Origin: Treponema sp.
GTDB taxonomy: Bacteria > Spirochaetota > Spirochaetia > Treponematales > Treponemataceae
Reading direction: 5' to 3'
DNA: 51,020 nucleotides
Assembly: GCA_002749205.1 (NCBI GenBank)
Contig: PDOP01000041.1
Span: 1 to 51,020, forward strand
Below, piece by piece: positions 1-6,526 of this stretch. Each line of letters starts with the position of its first letter. Position 1 is the first letter of the stretch. Position numbers and translations under genes: made by a program. The notes beneath the pieces are model-generated. The model searched no databases, had not been told where the DNA came from, and saw only the letters and a program-made list of their open reading frames with translations.

Positions 1-36
1 TTTTTGAAGATGCCAAATCAGCTTGATAAACCAGGA

Positions 37-88
37 GTGAAATTTTCACTGGCAAATTTCATGCTTTTTAGGGTGAAATTTTCATTGG
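37..88. repeat. Short direct repeat with palindromic core at left edge
   Basis: The 13-bp palindrome GTGAAATTTTCAC (centre base unpaired) occurs at about 38-50. A near copy, GTGAAATTTTCAT, lies about 35 bases further on (73-85), and both are followed by TGG. No coding region covers positions 1-121. The pair could be operator half-sites or the end of an upstream repeat. The function is unknown and the flanking gene is outside the window. Confidence 0.4.
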
Positions 89-121
89 TCATTGACATAA
101 AAAAGCAACACTTATAGTTAA

Positions 122-658
122 TTATTTTATATTTTGTGCAACGCTTCGCTTTTGCTTTCAACCCGACAACCTCGAATAATCTTTTTGCCTTGTTTGAAAT
201 TTTAAATCACTGAGGAAATTGCAAAAGCCGGACGAGTTTTGCAATTTTTCCAAAATATATCAAAAAGTGCAATGAAACGATCTTATTAGAGGTACTTGTA
301 AAAAGTCATTCACCTTTTACAAGTGCCTCAGCGACTTGCTAAAGTAATCGCCTCTTCTCCCCCTAGTCGAAGGTCTTTTTTGTGTTATTATAATCGGCAA
401 AAAGGATATCTTCGGTTGTCCAAATCATATTAAACGAATTTGAAAAATTTCTCCGGTATTCTGATTTGAAACCACGCATTTTAAAATTCTGATTATAAGT
501 TTATTTGTAATTTAAAACCGGTTGTTTTAAAACCTTCTTAGTATGTCGTTTAGTTTTATGTATAGCACTCTTTTACTTTGGGGGGTAGCGTAAAAAAAAC
601 GGAGGTTAGTTTTAAAACTGACCTCCGTTTTTTTGAAGCGAGGGGGATACACCCCCTC
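122..658 (+). repeat. Long inverted repeat, left copy (~535 bp)
   Basis: This non-coding stretch matches the reverse complement of about 10670-11199 along its whole length, with roughly nine in ten positions identical by eye. It carries, in order, the family-1 arm GACAACC with a conserved internal loop (165-200), an AAATTGCAAAA hairpin (~227-255), an ACTTGTAAAA hairpin (~292-330), the second family-1 arm (~394-422) and a terminator hairpin at the inner end. It fills the gap between the left edge and the transporter gene. No reading frame of note is present. The function is unknown. Confidence 0.9.
592..634. terminator. Bidirectional intrinsic terminator
   Basis: The stem ACGGAGGT...ACCTCCGT has a run of T on the far side in both orientations: a run of A before it and a run of T after it on the plus strand. 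It lies 33 bases past the stop of the minus-strand transporter gene and is part of the long inverted repeat. The other repeat copy has an equivalent hairpin with compensating stem changes. Confidence 0.8.
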
Positions 659-666
659 ATAATTTT

Positions 667-1932
667 TTAGTCTTTTACCATATTTGATGTCTTTCCGACA
701 CAGTATGTACAGACGAGGTCGCCTGTTACATTGTTCATTGTTTCAAACATATCCAAGATAGGATTGATACCCAATGCCAAAGCGACAATAATTGCAATTT
801 GCTCAGGGCCTAAATTCATATTCTGCAAGATAATGAAGAGCAACATTAAACTTCCGCCCGGAACACCGCCTGCACCAACCGATGCAAGAACAGTTGTAAT
901 TACGAGAAGCAATAGAGGAACAAAGCCCATCTGTGCGCCAAACATATTTGCAGCCAATACTGCGAACATAGGTAAGTGAACACAAACACCGTCCATATTT
1001 ATTGTTGCACCTAAAGGAAGAGCAAACGATGAAAGGCTGTCGTCTACTTTAAGCTCTTCGTCAGCTGTGTGAAGAGAAACGGGTAGGGTAGCGGCAGAGC
1101 TTCTTGTTACAAAAGCAGTAAGGATAGGCTCGCGTATTTTGAGCATGATTTTTAGAGGGTTTTGCTTGGTTGTAATTGCAATCATCAATGGGTAAATAAT
1201 CAGAATCATTGCAAGAATACCGAGTACAACACCTAATGTCAAGCTGAGATATGGTCCGAACAATCTTGAGCCGTATTTTGCGAAGTTCACCGAAGTCAAA
1301 CAGAATACACCAATTGGTGAGTAAGCCAAAATCCATTCAACCATTTTGAATACTGTTTCTTTACAGGTTTCAATTATGCTCAAGAACAGGCTTGCACCTT
1401 CTTTTATTTTTTGATTTTCCTGCTCTGAAATTATTTTCAATGCAATACCGAATGCAATTGAGAAAACAATAATTCCCAAAAAGTTAGAGTTAGACAGAGC
1501 CGCAAAAGGATTTTGGAACATGCTCAGGAAAACACCTGCCAAAGAGCTTGCACTTGCCGGTGTTACCGAAGTTGTAGCTGAATCCATAAGCTGTGCCCAT
1601 TCGGTGTGTGAAGTTCCTGCACCGGGATTGAAAATCAATGCCAAGAATGAGCCGACTATTGCAGCAAAAAGTGATGTTAAAAAGTACCATACGATAACTT
1701 TAACACCAATTTTTCCAAACTTTTTGGTCGGCAGTGATGCGGCACCTGAAATCAGTGAAAGTAAGATAACAGGAATAACAATCATCTTCAACATTGCGAC
1801 AAGGGCATTTCCGAATGGAGAAACCCAAGCTACATATCCGTCAATAGGCATACCTGTTTGCCAGAGTATAATACCTACGGCTAAACCAACAATGAATGCT
1901 ATTAAAATCATCCATACAATTTTTTTAGTCAT
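667..1932 (-). CDS. DAACS-family sodium:amino/dicarboxylic acid symporter, unusual specificity residues
   Basis: This is a 421-residue inner-membrane carrier of the GltPh/DctA/SstT fold. Family signatures are present: HP1 with TRSSAATLP (276-284), TM7 NMDG (312-315), HP2 GGVPGG (355-360), and TM8 D394, T398, N401 and D405, which fall on the GltPh numbering. Two residues that contact an acidic side chain in GltPh are changed: T314 is Val316 here, and R397 is Glu397; D390 is also Asn. The family normally moves Asp, Glu, C4 acids, Ser/Thr or cystine with Na+ or H+. The substitutions argue against an acidic substrate; the real substrate is unknown. A strong AGGAGGA ribosome site precedes the ATG. 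It is a single gene with its own promoter and terminator. Confidence 0.9.
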   Translation of the reverse strand: MTKKIVWMILIAFIVGLAVGIILWQTGMPIDGYVAWVSPFGNALVAMLKMIVIPVILLSLISGAASLPTKKFGKIGVKVIVWYFLTSLFAAIVGSFLALIFNPGAGTSHTEWAQLMDSATTSVTPASASSLAGVFLSMFQNPFAALSNSNFLGIIVFSIAFGIALKIISEQENQKIKEGASLFLSIIETCKETVFKMVEWILAYSPIGVFCLTSVNFAKYGSRLFGPYLSLTLGVVLGILAMILIIYPLMIAITTKQNPLKIMLKIREPILTAFVTRSSAATLPVSLHTADEELKVDDSLSSFALPLGATINMDGVCVHLPMFAVLAANMFGAQMGFVPLLLLVITTVLASVGAGGVPGGSLMLLFIILQNMNLGPEQIAIIVALALGINPILDMFETMNNVTGDLVCTYCVGKTSNMVKD

Positions 1933-1995
1933 TTTTTTTCCTCCTAAAAAAAACTAAAATACTGAATTTAAAAAAAAGATAATTCAGCAGTGAAG

Positions 1996-2024
1996 ATTAT
2001 ATCATTCAAATTAGTAAAATGCAA
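1996..2024 (-). promoter_or_regulatory. Sigma-70 promoter of the DAACS transporter
   Basis: Minus-strand TTGCAT (-35, 2019-2024), a 17-bp spacer and TATAAT (-10, 1996-2001). It lies about 60 bases upstream of the start codon at 1932. Confidence 0.7.
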
Positions 2025-2072
2025 GAGCAGTATGCACTTATTTTTCAAGTTTATTCTTTCAATTCGTAATTT

Positions 2073-3032
2073 TTATAAATTTAAAAACTCTTTTATTTCG
2101 CTTTCAAGGTTGTGTATTTCCCGGGTGTTTTCAAGATTGAAAAAAGAAACCTCGGGTATGGATTTAAAAAAAGTTTCCTGTCTTTTTGCATAATGACGGG
2201 TATTTCGTTTTATTAACTCTTTAACCTCATTCACAGGGGCATTTAGAGGGTTTTGCGGTGAAATTTTAAAAAATTCGGCATAACCTATTGCTTTCATCGC
2301 AGGGGTGTTTTTATCGTATCCATTATTATAAAGTTTTTTAAATTCTTCTACCAAGCCTTCTTTAAACATTAAATCAACACGCTCATCAATTCTTTTATAC
2401 ATAATATCTCTGGGGCGATATATACCGATTAGTTTGAAATTATATTTTTCTCTTTTTTTTTCGGAGATTTTAAAACTACTGAGAGGTTTTCCGGAAGCCT
2501 CATAGATTTCTAATGCCCTAAGAATTCTGTAATGGTCATTAATGTGTAATCTGTGTGCCGTATAAGGGTCTACATTGCAAAGCGTTTTATAAAGAGCATC
2601 TATTCCGTATTTTTCAAGCTTGTTTTGTAATGAAGCTCGGATAGTTTCATCTGCTTTTGGTGTAATAGGTAGTCCGTAAACAAAGTTTTTCAAAAAAAAA
2701 GCACTACCCCCTAAAAGCACAGGGAGTTTTCCCCGATTATTGATGCTTTCGCATATAATATCTGCTTTATGAACAAAATCGGCAGATGAAAATTCTTCAT
2801 CAGGATTTTTGATATTGATTAAGTGATGCGGCAGTTTTCTTAATATTTCAGTAGACGGGGAAGCAGCCCCAATTTCAAACCCTTTGTAAACCTGTATGGA
2901 ATCCGCATTTATAATTTCTGCTTTATTTTTGAACAGTGATGAAGGTTCATTCGAAAACAGTGAATAGAATAACGAGGTTTTTCCTGATGCAGTTGCTCCA
3001 AATACTATAAGTACAGGTATTTTATTTTTCAA
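2073..3032 (-). CDS. miaA: tRNA dimethylallyltransferase
   Basis: The 319-residue product transfers a dimethylallyl group to A37 of tRNAs that read UNN codons, in the cytoplasm. The P-loop GATASGKT (residues 12-19), the substrate-loop signature ADSIQVYKG (43-51) and the GGSAFF segment match MiaA, and the length is normal for the family. It lies 83 bases downstream of rpoZ on the same strand. The sequence before the ATG is A/T-rich with no clear ribosome site, so the exact start is less certain than the identity. Confidence 0.95.
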   Translation of the reverse strand: MKNKIPVLIVFGATASGKTSLFYSLFSNEPSSLFKNKAEIINADSIQVYKGFEIGAASPSTEILRKLPHHLINIKNPDEEFSSADFVHKADIICESINNRGKLPVLLGGSAFFLKNFVYGLPITPKADETIRASLQNKLEKYGIDALYKTLCNVDPYTAHRLHINDHYRILRALEIYEASGKPLSSFKISEKKREKYNFKLIGIYRPRDIMYKRIDERVDLMFKEGLVEEFKKLYNNGYDKNTPAMKAIGYAEFFKISPQNPLNAPVNEVKELIKRNTRHYAKRQETFFKSIPEVSFFNLENTREIHNLESEIKEFLNL

Positions 3033-3115
3033 ATATTAAACCGCTTTCGTATTTGACTAAAATGGTAAAAGTCAGACGAAATAATGCAACAAACCGCTTT
3101 TTGTAAGTGACTCAT

Positions 3116-3322
3116 TTAGTTATGATCCTGTTGATACTCGATTTCATAAGCTACATCGCCTGTAAATATTTGACGGGCGGCTTCAGGAACTGCCTTAGTA
3201 TTTGAATGCTCATCTATTGATGTTTGTAAAGCGGCAATTTGTCCTGCTCTACGAGTAGAGGCACAAGTTATTTCATAAATATTGCCTTCAAATTCAATTA
3301 AGTTACGCAATGGAAAAGTCAT
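3116..3322 (-). CDS. rpoZ: RNA polymerase omega subunit
   Basis: A 68-residue protein containing NIYEITCASTRRAGQIA (residues 14-30). This matches the omega core motif in which an Arg-Arg pair follows a small-residue helix (YELVLVAARRARQ in other bacteria). Omega binds the beta-prime C-terminus and helps RNA polymerase assembly. The acidic tail is short. It is followed by miaA on the same strand. The promoter ends 6 nt before the ATG, suggesting a leaderless mRNA. Assignment is by short motif and length, hence moderate certainty. Confidence 0.75.
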   Translation of the reverse strand: MTFPLRNLIEFEGNIYEITCASTRRAGQIAALQTSIDEHSNTKAVPEAARQIFTGDVAYEIEYQQDHN

Positions 3323-3328
3323 GTATCG

Positions 3329-3357
3329 AAAGTATCATAAAAAAAAAAAAAAATCAA
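3329..3357 (-). promoter_or_regulatory. rpoZ promoter with 15-nt homopolymer spacer
   Basis: Minus-strand TTGATT (3352-3357), 17 bp, TACTTT (3329-3334), then 6 nt to the ATG at 3322. A run of 15 A on the plus strand (3339-3353) makes up most of the spacer and the end of the -35 box, so replication slippage would change the spacer length. Confidence 0.55.
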
Positions 3358-3450
3358 GTCTAAAATATAAATAATTTAAAAAAAAATATTGTTTTTCTCT
3401 TGTTTTTTCTTTACATATATTATATATTGTAATCTTTAAGGATATGTACA

Positions 3451-4332
3451 ATGAAGATACTTGTTTTTTATGATAACAAAAAAGATTTTAATATTAAGGT
3501 AATACAAAATATTTTGGGGAAGCATAAATTTGATGTTGCTTTATATTCATCTGAAGATTTGCAGGATAAAAATCCTGTAGATATTTTTAGTGATGTAACA
3601 CACGTTTTATTTATTTCTAAAAAATTTGTAGAAGCAGTTCCTGAATTTATCTTTTACTCAGGTTATGCATTCGGAAAAAAGTTACCTGTTTTGCTTTTAA
3701 GTGATACGAGTACTACTGTTTTGCCTGCATATTATGCAAACTTTATTATTAAGTTAGATATTTCGACTATTGACAGCTATTTTGAAAAAGAAAAAAATCT
3801 CTATGAAACAACACGCAAAAAAGAACTGGCAAGAGAAAAATTGCTTGAAAAAGGCTATTCTTGCTTTGATGCAAATTTCGTTTCGGTTGTAGAAGCTGAT
3901 AATATTGAAATAGCTAAAATGTTTTTAGAAGCCGGATTTTCTCCTTCAACAACTAATGCGTATGGAACACCTGTTTTATCACTGGCAGTTAGAAACGATC
4001 TTTTTAAAATGGCAAAATTTCTTGTTACACATGGTGCGGATGTAGACATGATTTCCGAAGACAGAAATTATTCAGCTTTGATGGATGCAACACAGGTTGG
4101 TGATTATAAAAATGCAAAAATGCTTCTGGCTAATGGTGCAAATCCCAATCTGCACAGCAAAGACAGGCAGACAGCTTTAATTTTGGCAGTAGGAAGAAAT
4201 GATCCTAAATTAGTCAAACTTTTGGTTGATTACGGTGCAGACCCCGAATATAAAGATGCTCTTGGAATGAGTGCATTAAAATATGCAAAACTTTTTAATA
4301 ATGCTAAAATTTTGAAAATACTTAATGCATGA
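3451..4332 (+). CDS. TIR-like / Rossmannoid N-domain fused to ankyrin repeats
   Basis: A 293-residue protein with no signal peptide. Residues 1-110 alternate strands and helices (MKILVFYDN...THVLFISKKF...YSGYAFGKKLPVLLLS). This resembles TIR-like or nucleoside 2-deoxyribosyltransferase-like domains, in which an FExGYAxGK motif holds the catalytic Glu; here the matching position is Tyr (FYSGYA). Residues ~140-293 form about five ankyrin repeats (GTPVLSLAVRNDL, YSALMDATQVGD, QTALILAVGRND) with GADV/GANP/GADP turns. Ankyrin repeats bind proteins. T. pallidum also encodes ankyrin proteins. An AAGGAT ribosome site lies upstream. The function is not known; the domain call on the N-terminus is inference. 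Confidence 0.75.
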   Translation: MKILVFYDNKKDFNIKVIQNILGKHKFDVALYSSEDLQDKNPVDIFSDVTHVLFISKKFVEAVPEFIFYSGYAFGKKLPVLLLSDTSTTVLPAYYANFIIKLDISTIDSYFEKEKNLYETTRKKELAREKLLEKGYSCFDANFVSVVEADNIEIAKMFLEAGFSPSTTNAYGTPVLSLAVRNDLFKMAKFLVTHGADVDMISEDRNYSALMDATQVGDYKNAKMLLANGANPNLHSKDRQTALILAVGRNDPKLVKLLVDYGADPEYKDALGMSALKYAKLFNNAKILKILNA

Positions 4333-4364
4333 TTTGAAAGTGATTATTTTGTTGCATTGATTAA

Positions 4365-4440
4365 TTGCGTCCGACACGGCTCGAACGTGCGACCTACGGA
4401 TTCGAAGTCCGTTGCTCTATCCAACTGAGCTACAGACGCA
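4365..4440 (-). tRNA. tRNA-Arg (anticodon TCG)
   Basis: The minus strand folds into a full cloverleaf: a 7-bp acceptor TGCGTCT/GGACGCA, the D arm AGCTCAGTTGGATAGAGC, the anticodon loop CTTCGAA with anticodon TCG, and the T loop TTCGAGC. The discriminator base is A and no CCA is encoded. It is cotranscribed with tRNA-His, 6 bases upstream. Confidence 0.96.
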
Positions 4441-4446
4441 TAATAG

Positions 4447-4519
4447 GGTGGGTGATGGGATTTGAACCCACGACAACCAGATCCACAATCTGGCGCTCTG
4501 CCCCTGAACTACACCCACC
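4447..4519 (-). tRNA. tRNA-His (anticodon GTG)
   Basis: The minus-strand cloverleaf has the anticodon loop TTGTGGA (GTG), the extra 5' G (G-1) facing C73 that is typical of histidine tRNA, and the T loop TTCAAAT. No CCA is encoded. It is the first gene of a two-tRNA transcript. Confidence 0.96.
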
Positions 4520-4530
4520 GAGTAAAACGG

Positions 4531-4559
4531 ATTATATCAGAAAAAAATAAAACTGTCAA
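4531..4559 (-). promoter_or_regulatory. Perfect consensus sigma-70 promoter for the tRNA pair
   Basis: Minus-strand TTGACA (4554-4559), 17 bp, TATAAT (4531-4536). Transcription would start a few bases before the tRNA-His 5' end at 4519. Both boxes match the consensus exactly. Confidence 0.9.
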
Positions 4560-4606
4560 CATGTTTTTTGCATTTTGTTTAATCTATATAAATCAGAATA
4601 GAAGGG

Positions 4607-5434
4607 TTATTTGTTAATTAAGCAAATATTTGCACCAAACCATTTTCTTGCAAGCTCTTCTACAACGCCTTCTCTTTCTAAATCAACAAGTACAGCTTCT
4701 ATTTTTCTTTTTAATTCGTCTTCACCATTTCTGAATGCAATTCCATATTCTTGAAGAACTATTGCTTCCGGCAATGTTTTAAACTTAACACCTGATTTTA
4801 TTTGATAATACATAATTAAAACATCAGAAATTATGGCATCGACTTCTTTGTTTTTTAAAGCTTCTATCATCGATTCTAAGTCGGGATAAAATTTAAAATT
4901 TGAAAAATCACCATATTTATGTCTGAGCATTCTAATACCTTGAGCGGCTGTAGAGCTTGTCAATCCTGCTATGGCTCTTTTTTTTACATCATTTGGAGTT
5001 TTTATTTTGTTTTTATCATCTCTTACCGTAATTACTTGTGCACTTTTAATATAAGGCTCGGTAAAATTATATTTTGTAATATTTTGCCGAGTTATATTAA
5101 AACCGCTCCAAATACAATCTATTTCATTTTCATAAAGACTCTTTTTTTTGTTATTCCATTTTATTACTTTAAATTCAACATCCATGTTTAATTTTTTTCC
5201 GACAGCTTTTGCGAGCTCTACATCAAATCCTGTGTATTTTCCTTTACTGTCAATATCTATAAAAGGGGGGAGGGAGTTAATAATTCCTACTTTAAGTTTT
5301 CCTTCTACTTGAATTCTAACCCATGAAACATCATGAAATTTTCTTTTCCGCCTAACTATTCTAGGCCCGCAGGATGTAAGCAAAATTAAAAAAAATAAAA
5401 TTAAAGCTGTAAATGATTTTGCTCTGTTTTTCAT
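4607..5434 (-). CDS. Family-3 solute-binding lipoprotein lacking the ligand Arg
   Basis: A 275-residue exported lipoprotein: basic N-terminus, hydrophobic core and lipobox LLTSC with Cys22. Residues ~45-270 are a bacterial extracellular solute-binding protein family 3 domain (LKVGIINSLPPF, GFDVELAKAVGKKL, DAIISD). These bind amino acids for ABC uptake. In LAO/HisJ-type proteins the SxxITxxR arginine holds the ligand alpha-carboxylate; here the matching residue is Asn118 (GFNITRQN), so ordinary amino-acid binding is doubtful. It follows a paralog by 31 bases in one operon. No permease or ATPase gene is near. Confidence 0.88.
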   Translation of the reverse strand: MKNRAKSFTALILFFLILLTSCGPRIVRRKRKFHDVSWVRIQVEGKLKVGIINSLPPFIDIDSKGKYTGFDVELAKAVGKKLNMDVEFKVIKWNNKKKSLYENEIDCIWSGFNITRQNITKYNFTEPYIKSAQVITVRDDKNKIKTPNDVKKRAIAGLTSSTAAQGIRMLRHKYGDFSNFKFYPDLESMIEALKNKEVDAIISDVLIMYYQIKSGVKFKTLPEAIVLQEYGIAFRNGEDELKRKIEAVLVDLEREGVVEELARKWFGANICLINK

Positions 5435-5465
5435 ATTTAGGACTTTCTCCTTTAATATCGATAAT

Positions 5466-6299
5466 CTAACGAATCAACGATATATTTGCATAAAACCATT
5501 TTCTGGTAAGCATTTCCAAATATCCGTCTCTTGCCATTTCCAATAATATTTTTTCGACTTCTTCCTTCAAGGCTTTATCGCCCAATCTAAATGCAAATAC
5601 ATACTTTTCATCTTCCAGTGCTTCGTTGAGAATTCTAAAATCAAGCTTTTCTTCATGTATGTAAGAATTAATTACTAAAAGGTCAATAATAAGGGCATCT
5701 AATTTACGATTTTTTAATTCTGAAATTTCAATTTCAATCTGAGAGTAGGTTTGTAATTTGCATTTAAAACCTTTGTCCATTAAATCCGCTATGATTGCCT
5801 CACCGGTTGAGCCTGTTTGAGCACCTATAAATTTACCCTGTAAATCTTTCATTGAATTGATATTAGTAGAATCAGATCTGACTACAAGAACCTGAGCATT
5901 TTGAACCAACGGACGGGTCATCAAATAAACCCCAACACGCTCAGGTGTTAATCCAAAGCCGGATGCGAGTACATCAATTTGTTCAGATTTTAATAAATCT
6001 AATTTTTCCGACCAATCAATTATAATGAAATCAGGCTTTACTTCAAGACGATTACAAACTTCAGTTAATACATCAATATCATAACCGACAAGATTTCCGT
6101 TACTGTCATAATCGGCCATCGGTGGGAAAGGTATTGATAAACCTATGGATAGTTTTTCTTTAAGATAAATTTTTGCAAGCGAAATGTCATCATTATAAAT
6201 GTCAGAGCGTTTTTTATGACAAGAAAAAACTAAAATCAATGTAAGAAAAAAAGTAAGTAAAATAAAAAGTTTTATAAAAATTCTTTTTCGATTATTCAT
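5466..6299 (-). CDS. Family-3 amino-acid-binding lipoprotein
   Basis: A 277-residue lipoprotein: signal sequence ending LVFSC with Cys27, then a solute-binding protein family 3 domain (LSIGLSIPFPP, GYDIDVLTEVCNRL, GLTPER with Arg121). Arg121 matches the carboxylate-binding Arg of LAO/HisJ, so this copy looks able to bind an amino acid. It is the first gene of a two-gene operon with a diverged paralog. The absence of ABC permease and ATPase genes means the partner is encoded elsewhere, or the pair has a sensing role. The promoter lies immediately upstream; the 5' leader would be only a few bases. Confidence 0.9.
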   Translation of the reverse strand: MNNRKRIFIKLFILLTFFLTLILVFSCHKKRSDIYNDDISLAKIYLKEKLSIGLSIPFPPMADYDSNGNLVGYDIDVLTEVCNRLEVKPDFIIIDWSEKLDLLKSEQIDVLASGFGLTPERVGVYLMTRPLVQNAQVLVVRSDSTNINSMKDLQGKFIGAQTGSTGEAIIADLMDKGFKCKLQTYSQIEIEISELKNRKLDALIIDLLVINSYIHEEKLDFRILNEALEDEKYVFAFRLGDKALKEEVEKILLEMARDGYLEMLTRKWFYANISLIR

Positions 6300-6309
6300 A
6301 GCTTTAAAG

Positions 6310-6338
6310 ATTATACAATAATAAAATAAAAAAGTAAA
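6310..6338 (-). promoter_or_regulatory. Promoter of the solute-binding lipoprotein operon
   Basis: Minus-strand TTTACT (6333-6338), 17 bp, TATAAT (6310-6315), then 10 nt to the ATG at 6299. The predicted leader is about 2-4 nt, too short for a normal Shine-Dalgarno site. Confidence 0.7.
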
Positions 6339-6456
6339 GGTTGTTTTTTTAAAATTTGTAAAAATAAAAAAAATTAACTAAAAATCGTATTATAAAATAA
6401 GTAGACAGAACATACATTATGCGAAGTGGTGTGTGTAAAAATCAAACTTAGCAAAA

Positions 6457-6497
6457 AAGCCTTACCCTATAAAATTATGTTTTAAAGGGTAAGGCTT
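6457..6497 (-). terminator. Intrinsic terminator of ppdK
   Basis: The stem AAGCCTTACCCT...AGGGTAAGGCTT is followed on the minus strand by a T run. It begins 30 bases after the ppdK stop at 6527. Confidence 0.9.
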
Positions 6498-6526
6498 CAA
6501 TAAAATTAAGACTTAAAAAAGACACT

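Noticed and set aside
122..658. Insertion sequence or CRISPR array in the left repeat
   Set aside because: No transposase frame in either copy, no target duplication seen, and no regularly spaced repeat-spacer units.
1520..1957. 145-codon plus-strand frame opposite the DAACS transporter
   Set aside because: It is a mirror of the transporter gene with no ribosome site or family features.
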